Shown piece by piece: positions 54,624-64,000 of a stretch of 64,000 nucleotides of DNA. Positions within the stretch are counted from its first letter, which is position 1. Every line of letters starts with the position of its first letter. Under the pieces are notes generated by a model. That model did no database searches and had not been told where the DNA came from. It saw nothing but the letters and a program-made list of their open reading frames with translations. Source of the stretch: Lithodes maja (taxonomy: Eukaryota > Arthropoda > Malacostraca > Decapoda > Lithodidae). The stretch is from the NCBI GenBank assembly GCA_037953745.1, contig JBAKBP010000780.1:1-64000 (forward strand), written 5' to 3'. A program made the translations under genes and the position numbers.

Positions 54624-54811
54624 CAGGTCTCCTTCACTATCCGATGCCCCAATTTATGATATTGTTAGCCTATTGGTTTTTAGGTGTTTGGGTTGGCTGG
54701 TCCTAGAACTCATCCCCATTTACCCCATTAATTTTAGGGTTTGCTATATGATTTTTCTATTTAAGATCGAGCTTCAGGAACGTAACCCTATCGTAAATCG
54801 AGGGAGACCTG
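54624..54811. mobile_element. Mariner-like MITE with TA duplication
   Basis: 188 bp with inverted ends CAGGTCTCC...GGAGACCTG, flanked by TA at 54622-54623 and 54812-54813. The inner end TCGATTTACGATAGGG (minus strand) fits the style of Tc1/mariner-derived termini. It splits RTE copy C. No ORF. Confidence 0.75.
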
Positions 54812-55034
54812 TATAATGCAGTGACTTCTTTACTTTCACACTCACCACCCTATTCCTTGTCATTGCTTTCAGCACTCCTACAACCCTCCTCCCCTGCTGG
54901 ACCCTCTCTCTCACTTCATCTTCTATACTCCCTTATCAGACTGCCCCAATTCAATAAAGGTACGGTACCTAATTGAGCTGACATTCATCACACACACTCA
55001 GTTACTCTATACCTCTCAAAGACTATACTGTACT

Positions 55035-56090
55035 GTAATCTTACTCTTATACCACATTGAGTAAAGCGTTTGATAATGTGAATCACTTTAAAGGTGGGGG
55101 CTCATGGGTTGAGGTAAACATGGAATGATAATCGCCAAGCTGTACATAATTATCTTGAAAAATGCAATGGCACTGAAATAATTATTAACAATGGTATAAG
55201 GATTTTGCGGATCGTCTATACCGGGCCTGTGACGTCATAGTGACGTCACACCAGTATCCTTATCCTAGACTGGATGGTGGACGTCACAGGCCTGGTATAG
55301 ACGATCCACAAAATCCTTTATACCATTGTTAATAATTATTTCAGTGCCATTGCATTTTGCAAGATAATTATGTACAGCTTGGCGATTATCATTCCATGTT
55401 TACCTCAAACCATGAGCCCCCACCTTTAAGCTAGGTAATGTGATACTGGAGAGGGATGTCCCCCTGACTTAGTACTCTTATTAATGACTTATCTTAGAAA
55501 TGAGTGGGCTAGAGCTACTTGGCAAGGTGAAAAAGGTGAATATTTTTCTATTGAACAGGGGGTTAGACATGGGGGAATTCTCTCTCCAATGCTGTTTAAG
55601 TTGTATATTGATAATATTATTAGAGAATTTTCAAATATTCAAATAGGTTGCCGCCTTGGTTTTCTAAGACTGAATATTTTGGCCTACGCAGATGATATTG
55701 TCCTATTAGCGGATTCAAAATGTAATTTAGAAATATTATGTCAGAAATTTGAAGAAGAAATAACTAGTCTACAACTAAAGAATAATAGGAATAAATCTAA
55801 ATGTGTTATATTTGAAGAAAAAAACATAACATTCCTAAGAATTAGTTAAATGTAAATATTTTAGGAAATTAATTAGTCAGTACCTACAAGTATCTAGGGC
55901 ATATGCTACAGAATAATCTTAAAGATCAATCTGATGTAGAAATGAGATTGAAGAGTTTTTATGCTAAGGCAAATTTAGGAAATTTAGCTTTGTTAACTTT
56001 TAACACGTTATTATTCCTGTTTAATTCATTCTGTTTACCTCATTATGGATTGCAATTATATATGGAACATGAAGGATATTTTTAATTGTC
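55035..56090 (+). pseudogene. Non-LTR reverse transcriptase remnant, split by a fold-back MITE
   Basis: SKAFDNVNHF (about 55060-55090) is the RT palm block before the MITE. After it come GEGCPPDLVLLLMTYLRN, the open frame 55484-55849 with GVRHGGILSPMLFKLYIDN and the catalytic ILAYADDIVLLADS, then a frame change and YKYLGHMLQNNLKDQS with LPHYGLQLYM up to 56085. Stops and indels show it is dead. It is a different LINE family from the RTE and CR1-like copies here; clade not assigned. Confidence 0.8.
55092..55425. mobile_element. Fold-back MITE with TTAA duplication (family B)
   Basis: 334 bp, almost entirely palindromic: arms of about 140 bp (AGGTGGGGGCTCATG, ATGATAATCGCCAAGCTG, ATAATTATTAACAATGG and their complements) around a core with two GACGTCA-type motifs. 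TTAA at 55088-55091 and 55426-55429. It lies inside the RT remnant. The AGGTG end matches the MITE at 5173. Confidence 0.92.
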
Positions 56091-56308
56091 AAATCTTTAA
56101 CCCATCAGGCCCGGAAGGGCTCTTGAACGCCCATAAAAAAGCATACCCGAGCTACCCGGAAGGGCTCTTGAACGCCCAGTGGTTGAAAGCCTGTGAGCTT
56201 GGTGTGCGAGGCGTCGGTCCGACGCATGTAAACAACAGCCGGCTGGACCGACGCCCCGCATCTCCGGCCACAAGAAGGAGAGCGTCGCTTGTTCGTGTGT
56301 GCCTGTAT
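56091..56308. repeat. Short duplicated block and hairpin beside the SINE
   Basis: CCCGGAAGGGCTCTTGAACG occurs twice (56110 and 56156). GGCGTCGGTCC and GGACCGACGCC (56210-56255) form an 11-bp stem. No gene. Confidence 0.55.
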
Positions 56309-56551
56309 ATAATAATAATAATAATAATAGTTCTTAAAGCTAGCGCATGCTAAGCTAGCTAAGGATAGCTCAATAAGGCCGATTAGGCGTATTTCCATTG
56401 GGGTCCTGTACTACTACCCATCCCTTTGCTCATGAGGGATGGTAACGACTCAGTGCTTGTGAAAAATCTTTAATGCGCCGAGCGTGGGCGCAAACCCGGG
56501 CCTTCTGGGTGGAAGTCCGAGACGCTAGTCACTACACCAAGCGAGCCGCTT
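56309..56551 (-). mobile_element. tRNA-derived SINE with (TTA)n tail, copy 1
   Basis: Minus strand: GCGGCTCGCTTGGTGTAGTG with A-box-like GGTGTAGTGACTAGC, B-box-like GGGTTTGCGCCC, then a body with TTTTTCACAAGCACTGAG and AATACGCCTAATCGGCC, and a (TTA)n tail at 56309-56329. Same family as 57648-57895 and 62590-62835. Confidence 0.85.
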
Positions 56552-57075
56552 GTTGTTAAGTATCGAAAAGTAGTGTAAAGTGGCTGTTTTTGCCATAAAG
56601 TTATCTCCAATGAAATCATCATCACAACTGAACCAGTTGACTTAGAGAGCTCTACTTAACGCCATTCTACAGGTAAGAAACACATCTACGCTTGAGGATG
56701 CGCGGGAATGCGGAAGCAAGCCAAATAACAAAGATGCGGTAGCCTAGGCGTAGACGTTTTTCGGCCAAAACCCCCGGATTTTGGGGAATATATATATAAT
56801 ACATAGCCGGGGCTGGAAGGTTAAGGCATTTAGTATAGCATTTTCTAATGCAAATACAAAAATGTTAAAAGTTCCAAGATATACAAGTTGTCACAGTGTG
56901 ATGAAGAAAAATGGTAAACTTTTAAATACTTAAGCATCTGGTTTCATTTATACAAGCCAGGTACTTTAAACACACATTTTAGAAGACAAATGTTGTACTT
57001 AGTCTATGTCTACCATATTTAAAAGAAAGCTTGCATTATAGAAAAGTTACTGATTACTGTACTTTAAAACTATGT
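56552..57075. other. Intergenic
   Basis: No gene or clear repeat; A/T-rich. Confidence 0.5.
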
Positions 57076-57085
57076 ATGAAATCGA

Positions 57086-57247
57086 CCGAAAGAGAGGTGG
57101 AAGGATGGAGTGAGGAAGTATATGAACGAAGGCGGTGCTGGTTGGGGGGAGGGATGTCGACTGACTGGGGACAGAGGTGCATGGGGGCGGTTCGTTCGTG
57201 GCCACCCCTTCGGGGATCACGGCGTCGGGCAATAGATAGATAGATAG
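57086..57247 (+). mobile_element. Short 5'-truncated RTE LINE copy with TSD
   Basis: Encodes the last 50 or so residues of the RTE ORF (RWKDGVRKY-like to GHPFGDH-like; plus strand) and ends in (ATAG)n. Duplication ATGAAATCGA at 57076-57085 and 57248-57257. Confidence 0.88.
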
Positions 57248-57257
57248 ATGAAATCGA

Positions 57258-57547
57258 TCTACAAGGTAATGATTTAAACATAATAAAATCTAGAATTACC
57301 TGGGTACAGAACCATGAACCAATTACAGGTGTGGCTCTTAATTAAATAAAAAAATGCTAAGCTTTGCTCTTGTAGTTATATATTTCAGTTGCACTATTAT
57401 TTTAATAGGTGTACTTTTATACTTTTGAGTATTTTTTATTAACATTCTTTTAACCACTTACGATGGCAATTTGTTTTTAATTTAAAATGGTTATCTTTCT
57501 CTATATTTAACAATATATGTACAGTATGGTATAATATGAAATAAAGC
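57258..57547. other. Intergenic
   Basis: Nothing recognised; A/T-rich. Confidence 0.5.
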
Positions 57548-57861
57548 TGGATTGACATTGACCTTCAACTTGTTTCTCACCTGCAGCCCCAAACATATTT
57601 GCCAGACACTGCAACTCCCACTCATTATCACTCATCAGACCGGCTCGCTTGGTGTAGTGACTAGCGTCTCGGACTTCCACCCAGAAGGCCCGGGTTCGCG
57701 CCCACGCTCGGCGCATTAAAGATTTTTCACAAGCACTGAGTCGTTACCATCCCTCATGAGCAAAGGGATGGGGGTAGTAGTACAGGACCCCAATGGAAAT
57801 ACGCCTAATCGGCCTTATTGAGCTATCCTTAGCTAGCTTAGCATGCACTAGCTTTAAGAAC

Positions 57862-57894
<33 letters not shown>

Positions 57895-57985
57895 CATCAA
57901 CAAACAGTAGTACAGTACTTGCAACTACCACTCACTCTCCTCCCTTACCTGAGATACTTCAACATCCACTGCTCTTTCTTATAAT
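57548..57985 (-). mobile_element. RTE LINE fragment D, split by a SINE
   Basis: 57548-57647 matches the RT region encoding MSDNEWELQ (minus strand). The upstream neighbour (CATCAACAAACAGTAG to CATCCACTGCTC) resumes at 57896 after the SINE. Decayed. Confidence 0.75.
57648..57895 (+). mobile_element. tRNA-derived SINE with (TTA)n tail, copy 2
   Basis: CGGCTCGCTTGGTGTAGTGA with B-box-like GGGTTCGCGCCC, ending in an ATT/TTA repeat at 57863-57893. TCATCA occurs on both sides and may be part of the duplication. Confidence 0.88.
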
Positions 57986-58897
57986 AAAACTGGACACAGC
58001 ATATTAGTTTTTATTATTCAGCCTCCTGATATATTTATTGGCCCTCATTACAGCTTTCAATTGTGTGATGCTTCATATTATAATTGAGCTCTAGGACATT
58101 GTAACTAATATCAGATCTGGTGTGATTACTCATCCAACCCAGTTTGCCTATCTGGCTCCTCAGTTCTTCTGTTTTTGTTTAATTCTTCCTTCCTTTCTAC
58201 CCTTTACTGTGATTACTTCATTCAGAGAAGCATTTTGGTCAAGATAAATGCCCTCTTCACTTACACTAACTAGTTGACTACTGTCCTAACTTGAACTTAT
58301 CTTGTATTCTACTGATGAAAACATTATGAAACATCCGTGTTCCTCCCCAGATAAAATCATCCACATCCATAAGTAGAAAACCTGATAGTTTGTTATCATA
58401 CCAGTAAAAACCAGCAGGGTCAACAATCCAGATTGTGAAACAACTTTCTTACAGTTTTGAGGGATCATTCAGACTGTAAACACATTTCTTCAATCTCCAC
58501 AAAATTTGATCCAGGGAGTTTGCTTCTTTGGGTGGTTTTAAGTTAACCTTTAGGTGTAAAACTTCACTCTGCTATAAAGCTGTCTTCAAATTAATGGAAT
58601 TACATTGCTACTGATTAGTTGCCATGATTGAAATTCTCGGCTAGGACTTCTTTACTAACTGTGGGAGAATCAGTTCTAGTACATTCAGACTCTTCAAGCC
58701 CTCTTGCAACTAACCTGGCTTTAATTAAATAATGGCTCGCCACTCGTCAGCCTGTCTCCTACTCCAGTCATTGCTCTCCGACAGAATTCAAGAATTCATC
58801 CACTCTTATGCTGAAATATGCTCTGCTTCTATTGTTAATCAGTAGAGCCAATGAACACAGAGGGCAGACAGAAACGCTTGTGTGCAAATAGACAAAG
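57986..58897. other. Intergenic
   Basis: About 900 bp without a recognisable gene or repeat. Confidence 0.5.
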
Positions 58898-58904
58898 TTT
58901 ATAT

Positions 58905-61003
58905 CTATCTATCTATCTATTGCCCGACGCTGTGATCCCCGAAGGGGTGGCCACGAACGAACCGCCCCCATGCACCTCTGTCCCCAGTCAGTCGACGCCC
59001 CTCCCCCCAACCAGCATCGCCTTCGTTCATATACTTCCTCACTCCATCCTTCCACCTCTCTTTCGGTCTACCTCTCCCTATCTGTCCCTCCACCTCGCTC
59101 TCGTACACCCTCTTAGTCATTCTCTCGCTTTCCATACATTCCATATGGCCGAACCATCTCAAGTTGTTGCTTTTCACACTTTCCAGCACATCTACCTCCA
59201 CACCACACCTCCTTCTTACTTCCTCATTAGTCTGTCTATCCCTCCATGTAACTCCGCACACACTTCTTAAGTAATTCATTTCCACTGCTCTCACTCTTGG
59301 TCTGAGTCTCTCAACCAACGTCCATGCTTCGCTTCCGTAAGTCAGTGTCGGGATTACCACACTGTCATGCAAGGACTTCTTAACTTCCATACTGACCACC
59401 CTATTTCTTGTTACTGCTTTCAGCATTCCTACAACCCTCTTCCCCTGTTGTACCCTCTCCCGCACTTCTTCATCCATAGTCCCATCTTTACTCAACACAC
59501 TGCCCAGATACTTAAAAGAGTCGACGATCTCCATAGCCTGACCATTCAGCTTCACCTCACACTCTGTGACTTCACCCCTTTCGAAGACCATAACCTTGCT
59601 CTTCCCCGCATTTACCTTCAAATTCCGTTTTTCGCACACTGTTCCAAACTCATTTACCAGACCCTGCAACTCCCATTCATTATCACTCATCAGAACTGTA
59701 TCATCCGCAAACAGCAGTATAGGTAGCTTCCACTCAATTCCCTCCCTTTTCAGCGATACACCAACATCCACTGCTCTTGATAGTATTTCTTTCATGACTC
59801 CATCCATATATACAGTAAACAACCACAGGGACATCACACACCCCTGCTTCAAACCAACATTCAGGTCAAAGAACTCGCTCTGCTCACTCTCCACACGTAC
59901 TGCCGCCTTTGCACCTTCATACATGCTCTTCACTGCTTTCAGCAACTTGCCATCTACTCCGTATATTCTAAGTACTTTCCACAAACCTTCTCTATCCACT
60001 CTGTCATAGGCCTTCTCCAAGTCCATAAAGGCAACATACACCTTTTGTTTCTTCTCCAGATACTTCTCCACAACACAATTCAGGGTAAAAATCTGATCTA
60101 CACATCCTCTTCCCTTCCTAAAACCTCCCTGCTCGTCGCCTATCCATTTCTCCGTTCTCACTCTCACTCTCTCAATCACTACCCTACTGTATACCTTCCC
60201 TACTACGCTTAGAAGGTTTATTCCTCGGTGGTTACCACACACTCCTCTTTCCCCTTTGCCCTTATATAGGGGGACTATTATGCCAGTCTTCCAGTGCATC
60301 GGGTGCACTCCCCTTCTCCCATGCTAGTTTGCACATTTTCCATACCCATTCGATCACTATCTCACCACCATACCTCAACATTTCCCCACACACTCCATCT
60401 GTTCCTGGTGCTTTCCCCAACTTCACTCTTTTCATGGCTTCCCATACTTCTGACCTCCTGATCCCCACCTCCTCCTCCACTACTTCTCTTCGTCTCCCTC
60501 CCATACCATATCCAGCTATGTTTGCTGGCTCTTCATTCCTTACATTTAGCAACTCTTTGAAGTACTCCCTCCATCTTTCGACTCTCTCTTGCTTCTCGGC
60601 TAGCATTCTCCCATTCTTATCTTTCACACCCTTACTGTTTCCCTTGCTACCTTCCCTAACTTTCTTGACTTCTTTCCAGAACAGTTTCTTACTCTCCCTC
60701 CATTTTACACTCAGATTCCTTCCAAATTCCTCATCTACTCTTCTCTTACTTTCCTTCACTACTCTCTTCACCACCCTCTTACTCTCCACGTACCTCGCTC
60801 ATTTCTGTCTCTCGAAATCTTCATTCCCTCTACTACCCAACCACTTTCTATATGCTTTCTTCTTTTCTTCCACAGCTATTCTTACCTCTTCTGTCCACCA
60901 TGCTGTACCTTTCACTCCCCTCCCTCTTCTCCTCACTCCACACACCTCCTCACATGCTGCACAGATCTCATCCTTAAACACCTTGCTCATCTCCTCCACT
61001 TCC
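58905..61003 (-). mobile_element. RTE-type LINE, 5'-truncated, with (ATAG)n tail and TSD
   Basis: The minus-strand element has TSD TTTATAT at 58898-58904 and 61004-61010. The 3' end has no UTR to speak of: the ORF runs into the tail, and its stop codon is the first TAG of the ATAG repeat. The endonuclease is missing. This is the best copy of the most frequent LINE in the right part of the window. Confidence 0.88.
58917..61002 (-). pseudogene. RTE reverse transcriptase ORF, two breaks
   Basis: Main frame 58917-60308. RT blocks: IIVPLYKGKGERG, NHRGINLLSVVGKVY, QGGFRKGRGCVDQIF, AFMDLEKAYDRVDRE, LKQGCVMSLWLFTVYMDGV (Leu where Pro is usual), LLFADDTVLMSDNEWEL, then FKYLGSVLSKDG, LTYGSEAWTL and a Cys-His-poor C-terminus ending GRPKERWKDGVRKYMNE. 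The N-terminal part (GKAPGTDGVCGEMLRYGG) is in another frame (60262-60789) after a slip near 60290. A stop near 60790-60798 separates a further piece (60799-60999, KGTAWWTEEVR). Catalytic FADD is intact. Confidence 0.9.
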
Positions 61004-61010
61004 TTTATAT

Positions 61011-62250
61011 GATAGCAATAAAACAGCCGGCCATTGTCCTAGCGCCCGCTCCCTTTAGCATAAAAAACAAACAATAACACAGCGATAACCACACAAAATA
61101 TGAAAATATAAACATTAGAATACTATACTGTCCGTTTATATTCAACACACAGGTGCCTATGGAGCAGATAATGTGTATGTGAAAAGAGGTGAATTTGCAC
61201 ATTTTCAATGTACAGTATATAATATTATTCCATACATAGAAAATACATGCATTCACTTCTCTTCACACACACACATGCTCCACTCTTCGGGAGCCTGTGC
61301 TTGGAAAGAGTCGTCTGATCATCACTGAGATAAATGACAAATTTACAAGTACAAGTACAGTACTGTACTAAATTTTTGAGGAACCCAAAATTGCACTTGT
61401 GATGCATTCCATGAACTGTTTTTGTTTTTAGTTTAATAAGTATCATACTATTTATAGCTACAGTATGGCTGTTATGGTAAAGTTAAATAAAATTGCAGTT
61501 CATTCATACATTATTGCAATTCAAAGTCAATTGCTTTTTTTTAGCAAACATTAGTGGCTGGTTAAATGTACTGTACTGTTAAATGTACTGTACTGTTGTT
61601 GTTGTTATTGTTCTTCCTCAGGCTGCCTGGCCGAACAGCCCCAAGGCCCCAAGCAAGGCCAAGGCCATAACGGAGCGCCCCCACACACCCCTCCCTGCTT
61701 ACCACAATAAAGCCTGGGTGACCGAAGCCACTCCATGGCGGGGAGCTGAGGAGGGTGCGGAAATGCCCGGGAAACCAAAGCCCCACCCAGGGCCCTGTGC
61801 CCCTCAGCAATTATGAAGAGAAAGTTGAGGGGCAAAGGAAATTTAAGGTGACACTTTGGCTTCCAATCTTGGTAGATTGGGAGGTCAATCCATGGAAGAG
61901 ACGCCGTCACTTGAGATCTAGAAAACATATAAGTAAAAGGAACAGTCAGAGTAAGCTATGGTTATGGTAGAGATCGCTCAGTTCTCCTCGATAGACCAGC
62001 CCATCACCAGTGTACTGTACTGTAAAATGGGGTGACTTCGGACGTAGGTTGACTCTGAGTATAATAGGACGAAAGTTGAGATGGTAACAGATTGTTGAAA
62101 ATAGTAGCAAGCAAAGTGTTCTTGGTATCAAAATGTTCAAAATTTCAAGTTTTAAAAATGGACTAACTTACTCTTTGAAGTCAATAATCAAAATCTTATA
62201 TTTTTACAAAAATTCAAACATTGAACAGAACATATTATCTTACATATTTG
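61011..62250. other. Intergenic with a GC-rich block
   Basis: No gene. 61621-61810 is GC-rich (GGCTGCCTGGCCG to GGGCCCTGTGCC) against A/T-rich surroundings and has several short ORFs on both strands, none recognised; it may be a dispersed repeat. GTACTGTACTGTT is repeated at 61567-61595. Confidence 0.45.
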
Positions 62251-62257
62251 ATCATGT

Positions 62258-62953
62258 GTCACTTGAATGGGAACATGTAAAGAACTTCATTCTATATAGT
62301 GATTTTGTACTTGTCTAGGCCATAATAAATTATTGATTTTTCCTTGTGGATTTTTAGCAAATCATCATCTGGAGTATGCCTTGCCAGGTTTACTTAAGGG
62401 GCAGTCTCTTGCCTTGGAAATTGACCGTTAGGGAATTACATTTATGGCTGGGATTGTATCAAGACTGTTGGGGACTTAATTGTTTATTTTAATAAATGGT
62501 ATGTATGTATGCACTGAATATCCCAATCCACTTTGTCATATATTTTTTCAAGTCCATGAATGCTGTATACATGCTGTTTAACTTATGAAGCGGCTCGCTT
62601 GGTGTAGTGACTAGCGTCTCGGATTTCCACCCAGAAGGCCCGGGATCGCGCCCACGCTCGGCGCATTAAAGATTTTTCACAAGCACTGAGTCGTTACCAT
62701 CCCTCATGAGCAAGGGGATGGGTTAGTAGTACAGGACCCCAATGGAAATACGCCTAATCGGCCTTATTGGGCTATCCTTAGCTGGCTTAGCATGCGCTAG
62801 CTTTAAGAACTATTATTATTATTATTATTATTATTATACTCCAGATGATGATTTGCTGAAAATCCACAAGGAAAAATAAATAATTTAGTATGGCCTAGAC
62901 AAGTACAAAATCACTAAATAGAATGAAGTTCTTTACATGTTCCCATTCAAGCA
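62258..62953. repeat. Fold-back pair, about 120-bp arms, with SINE in the loop
   Basis: Left arm 62258-62377 (TTGAATGGGAACATGTAAAG to ATCTGGAGTATG) is the reverse complement of 62834-62953, with few mismatches. The loop holds an RTE fragment at about 62530-62585 (CTTTGTCATATATTTTTTCA, minus-strand AYD block) and the SINE. The right arm continues into the LINE at 62954 onward, so the left arm is an inverted duplicate of LINE sequence. Confidence 0.8.
62590..62835 (+). mobile_element. tRNA-derived SINE with (TTA)n tail, copy 3
   Basis: Nearly identical to copy 2 (CGGCTCGCTTGGTGTAGTGA; body; ATT repeat at 62812-62835). The B box reads GGGATCGCGCCC. Confidence 0.88.
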
Positions 62954-64000
62954 CGAAAGGATTACCTCAGTAATGCGCTCAGCACTCTCTGAGGGTCACT
63001 GGCCACGGAAGCAAATATAATTCCATGGGAAATCAAAGAAGTAATGCTGTAGAACCTCCCAGTGGCTAGCATTAAAAAGCCTTAGGCATCCCTGACAGGG
63101 GGGTTAGAAGGCTGTAATGGAGAGACAGGAAAAGTAACAGAAATAAGATTATGATCAGAGAAGCCCAATGGTGGGAGAAGATTTACAGTACAGTACTGTA
63201 TAAGCAGAAAGATTAAAGGTTAGAAATAAGTCAAGAATGTTGGGCTGAACTAATTGTTCTAGGTCATTTAGGATAGAAAAGATGTAGGCTTGTTCACAAG
63301 GTTGGTCAGTGAAAAGAGAGGAGAGCCATTGGTGGTGATGAACATTGAAATCTCCTAAGATGGAGATGTCAGCGAAGGGAGAGATGGATAGAATTTGTTC
63401 CATTGATGATGCAGTATTTACCACCATACACTCCCTGCTGAATAGCAAGGCTAGGGTGGGTGCCCTGATGAATCAGGGACTTAGTGAATAGTTGCCACAG
63501 ATTGCTAGACCGCACCGTTTACCAACAGCACTGACATCTGTCAATAACTCACTGGCTGGCCCGAGGCTCGAACCATCAACCTCACATTTAGCAGGCGAAC
63601 GCTCTACCAATCGAGCTACGGCCTGTGGCCGTAGAAGTAAGATAGTCAAAGACTTTTGGATAGTCAGTAGAATTAGGGGAGAGATATACAACACTTATAT
63701 TTAGTGAGAAATTGAATAGATAGGTTAAGCCAGAGTTACAATTCAGAGGAGTCAAAGCTGGGAACACGAGCAAGTAAGACTGTTGCATACGTAAACACAG
63801 CATTCACCTTTGGCTTTGAATTGAAGATAGAGATAGTAGGAGGATACAGAGAAGGGATTGCTCTCTGTTGCCGTACGAGGCAGAGCAAACCTATGTCTGC
63901 TCTTTCTGAAGTATTTCACGACACTGACCGCTTTAGAGTTGTCTCGCTCATGTATGAGTGAGGAGAGAGGTAGAGGAGGGTGACTGAGCATATTTGAGGT
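62954..64000 (-). pseudogene. LINE endonuclease region, split by a tRNA-like SINE, running off the window
   Basis: Reading on the minus strand from the right edge: CVYVCNSLTCSCSQL, TPLNCNSGLTYLFNFSL and ISVVYLSPNSTDYPKVFDYL. After the SINE come SSMEQILSISPFADISILGDFNV (the GDFN block of APE-type endonucleases), HHHQWLSSLFTDQ and LEQLVQPNI, then decayed coding such as ASHWEVLQHYFFDF. Several stops. RT domain not in the window on this side (the match ends at the fold-back). Clade not assigned. Confidence 0.7.
63432..63645 (-). mobile_element. tRNA-like SINE inside the LINE endonuclease
   Basis: Minus strand: GGCCGTAGCTCGATTGGTAG (A box), then about 30 bp with CTGCTAA at the anticodon-loop position, then GGTTCGAGCC (B box), followed by a body with GACAGATGTCAGTGCTG. 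It cannot fold as a proper serine tRNA (no long variable arm, poor acceptor and anticodon stems), so I call it SINE. A different family from the (TTA)n-tailed SINEs. Boundaries are approximate. Confidence 0.65.

Larger units (their letters stand above)
50434..55010 (-). mobile_element. RTE-type LINE copy C, split by two DNA transposons
   Basis: Minus-strand 3' part of the same family as 58905-61003. 50434-50808 matches the C-terminal coding end and the (ATAG)n tail. The next upstream part is found only after the 3.73-kb transposon, at 54546-54623, and after a mariner-like MITE at 54812 to about 54945 (the match fades by 55010). Heavily decayed. Its continuity across both insertions proves they are insertions. 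Confidence 0.8.

Noticed and set aside
61583..61928. Overlapping frames in the GC-rich block, with a CCTCAG acceptor-like start
   Set aside because: No domain, frames on both strands of similar length, and no second exon; more likely a dispersed repeat.
63555..63630. A functional tRNA gene (serine-like GCT at the anticodon position)
   Set aside because: Stems pair poorly, no long variable arm, and the tRNA-like part runs straight into a SINE body inside a LINE.

Overview
This window is eukaryotic and almost entirely repetitive. I see no host gene that I would defend. Introns with GTAAGT and pyrimidine-tract/CAG ends, A-rich non-coding DNA, TTAGG/CCTAA-like pentamer runs (2.8-6.1 kb, the arthropod telomere motif) and a DIRS, long-LTR Ty3/gypsy, RTE and piggyBac-like load suggest a large arthropod genome, most likely a decapod crustacean. 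That assignment is inference; another marine invertebrate is possible.

Layout. 0-6.6 kb: simple repeats, a LINE 3' coding remnant, a short (ATAG)n-tailed retroelement with target-site duplication, inverted repeats with TTAGG-like runs, two TTAA-flanked MITEs and a 58/60-bp minisatellite. 6.63-11.67 kb: a complete piggyBac-like transposon with TTAA at both outer edges, matching termini, a three-exon transposase gene on the minus strand, and related repeats inside both introns. 12.24-25.88 kb: a Ty3/gypsy retrotransposon (plus strand) with 3.3-kb LTRs, 5-bp TSD GTAAT, gag, protease, RT-RNase H, integrase and proline-rich linkers, broken by several frameshifts. 26.46-48.68 kb: a second member of that family in opposite orientation (TSD GTAAC/GTTAC) that has kept gag but lost pol. 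Its body hosts a 12.4-kb DIRS-type tyrosine-recombinase retrotransposon (30.38-42.79 kb), which hosts a CR1/L2-like LINE (about 35.5-39.5 kb), which hosts a TTAA MITE (38.07-38.70 kb). That makes four levels of nesting, inside a MITE that is itself split by the LTR element.

50.4-55.0 kb: an RTE LINE copy is split by a 3.73-kb transposon with about 355-bp terminal inverted repeats. That transposon encodes a protein of about 900 residues with duplicated CIFC...HxxC modules, an XPG/FEN-like nuclease signature and a C-terminal nine-cysteine CXC-like cluster; a mariner-like MITE lies just beyond it. This is the best candidate for an under-described system (possibly Academ-like). 55-64 kb: a LINE RT remnant split by a fold-back MITE, three tRNA-derived SINEs, an RTE LINE with its (ATAG)n tail plus fragments, and an endonuclease-bearing LINE split by another tRNA-like SINE.

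The layers date one another. Three insertions have an empty-site copy inside this same window (SINE in LTR, MITE in a tandem repeat, LTR element in a MITE), so many boundaries are set to the base by direct comparison.
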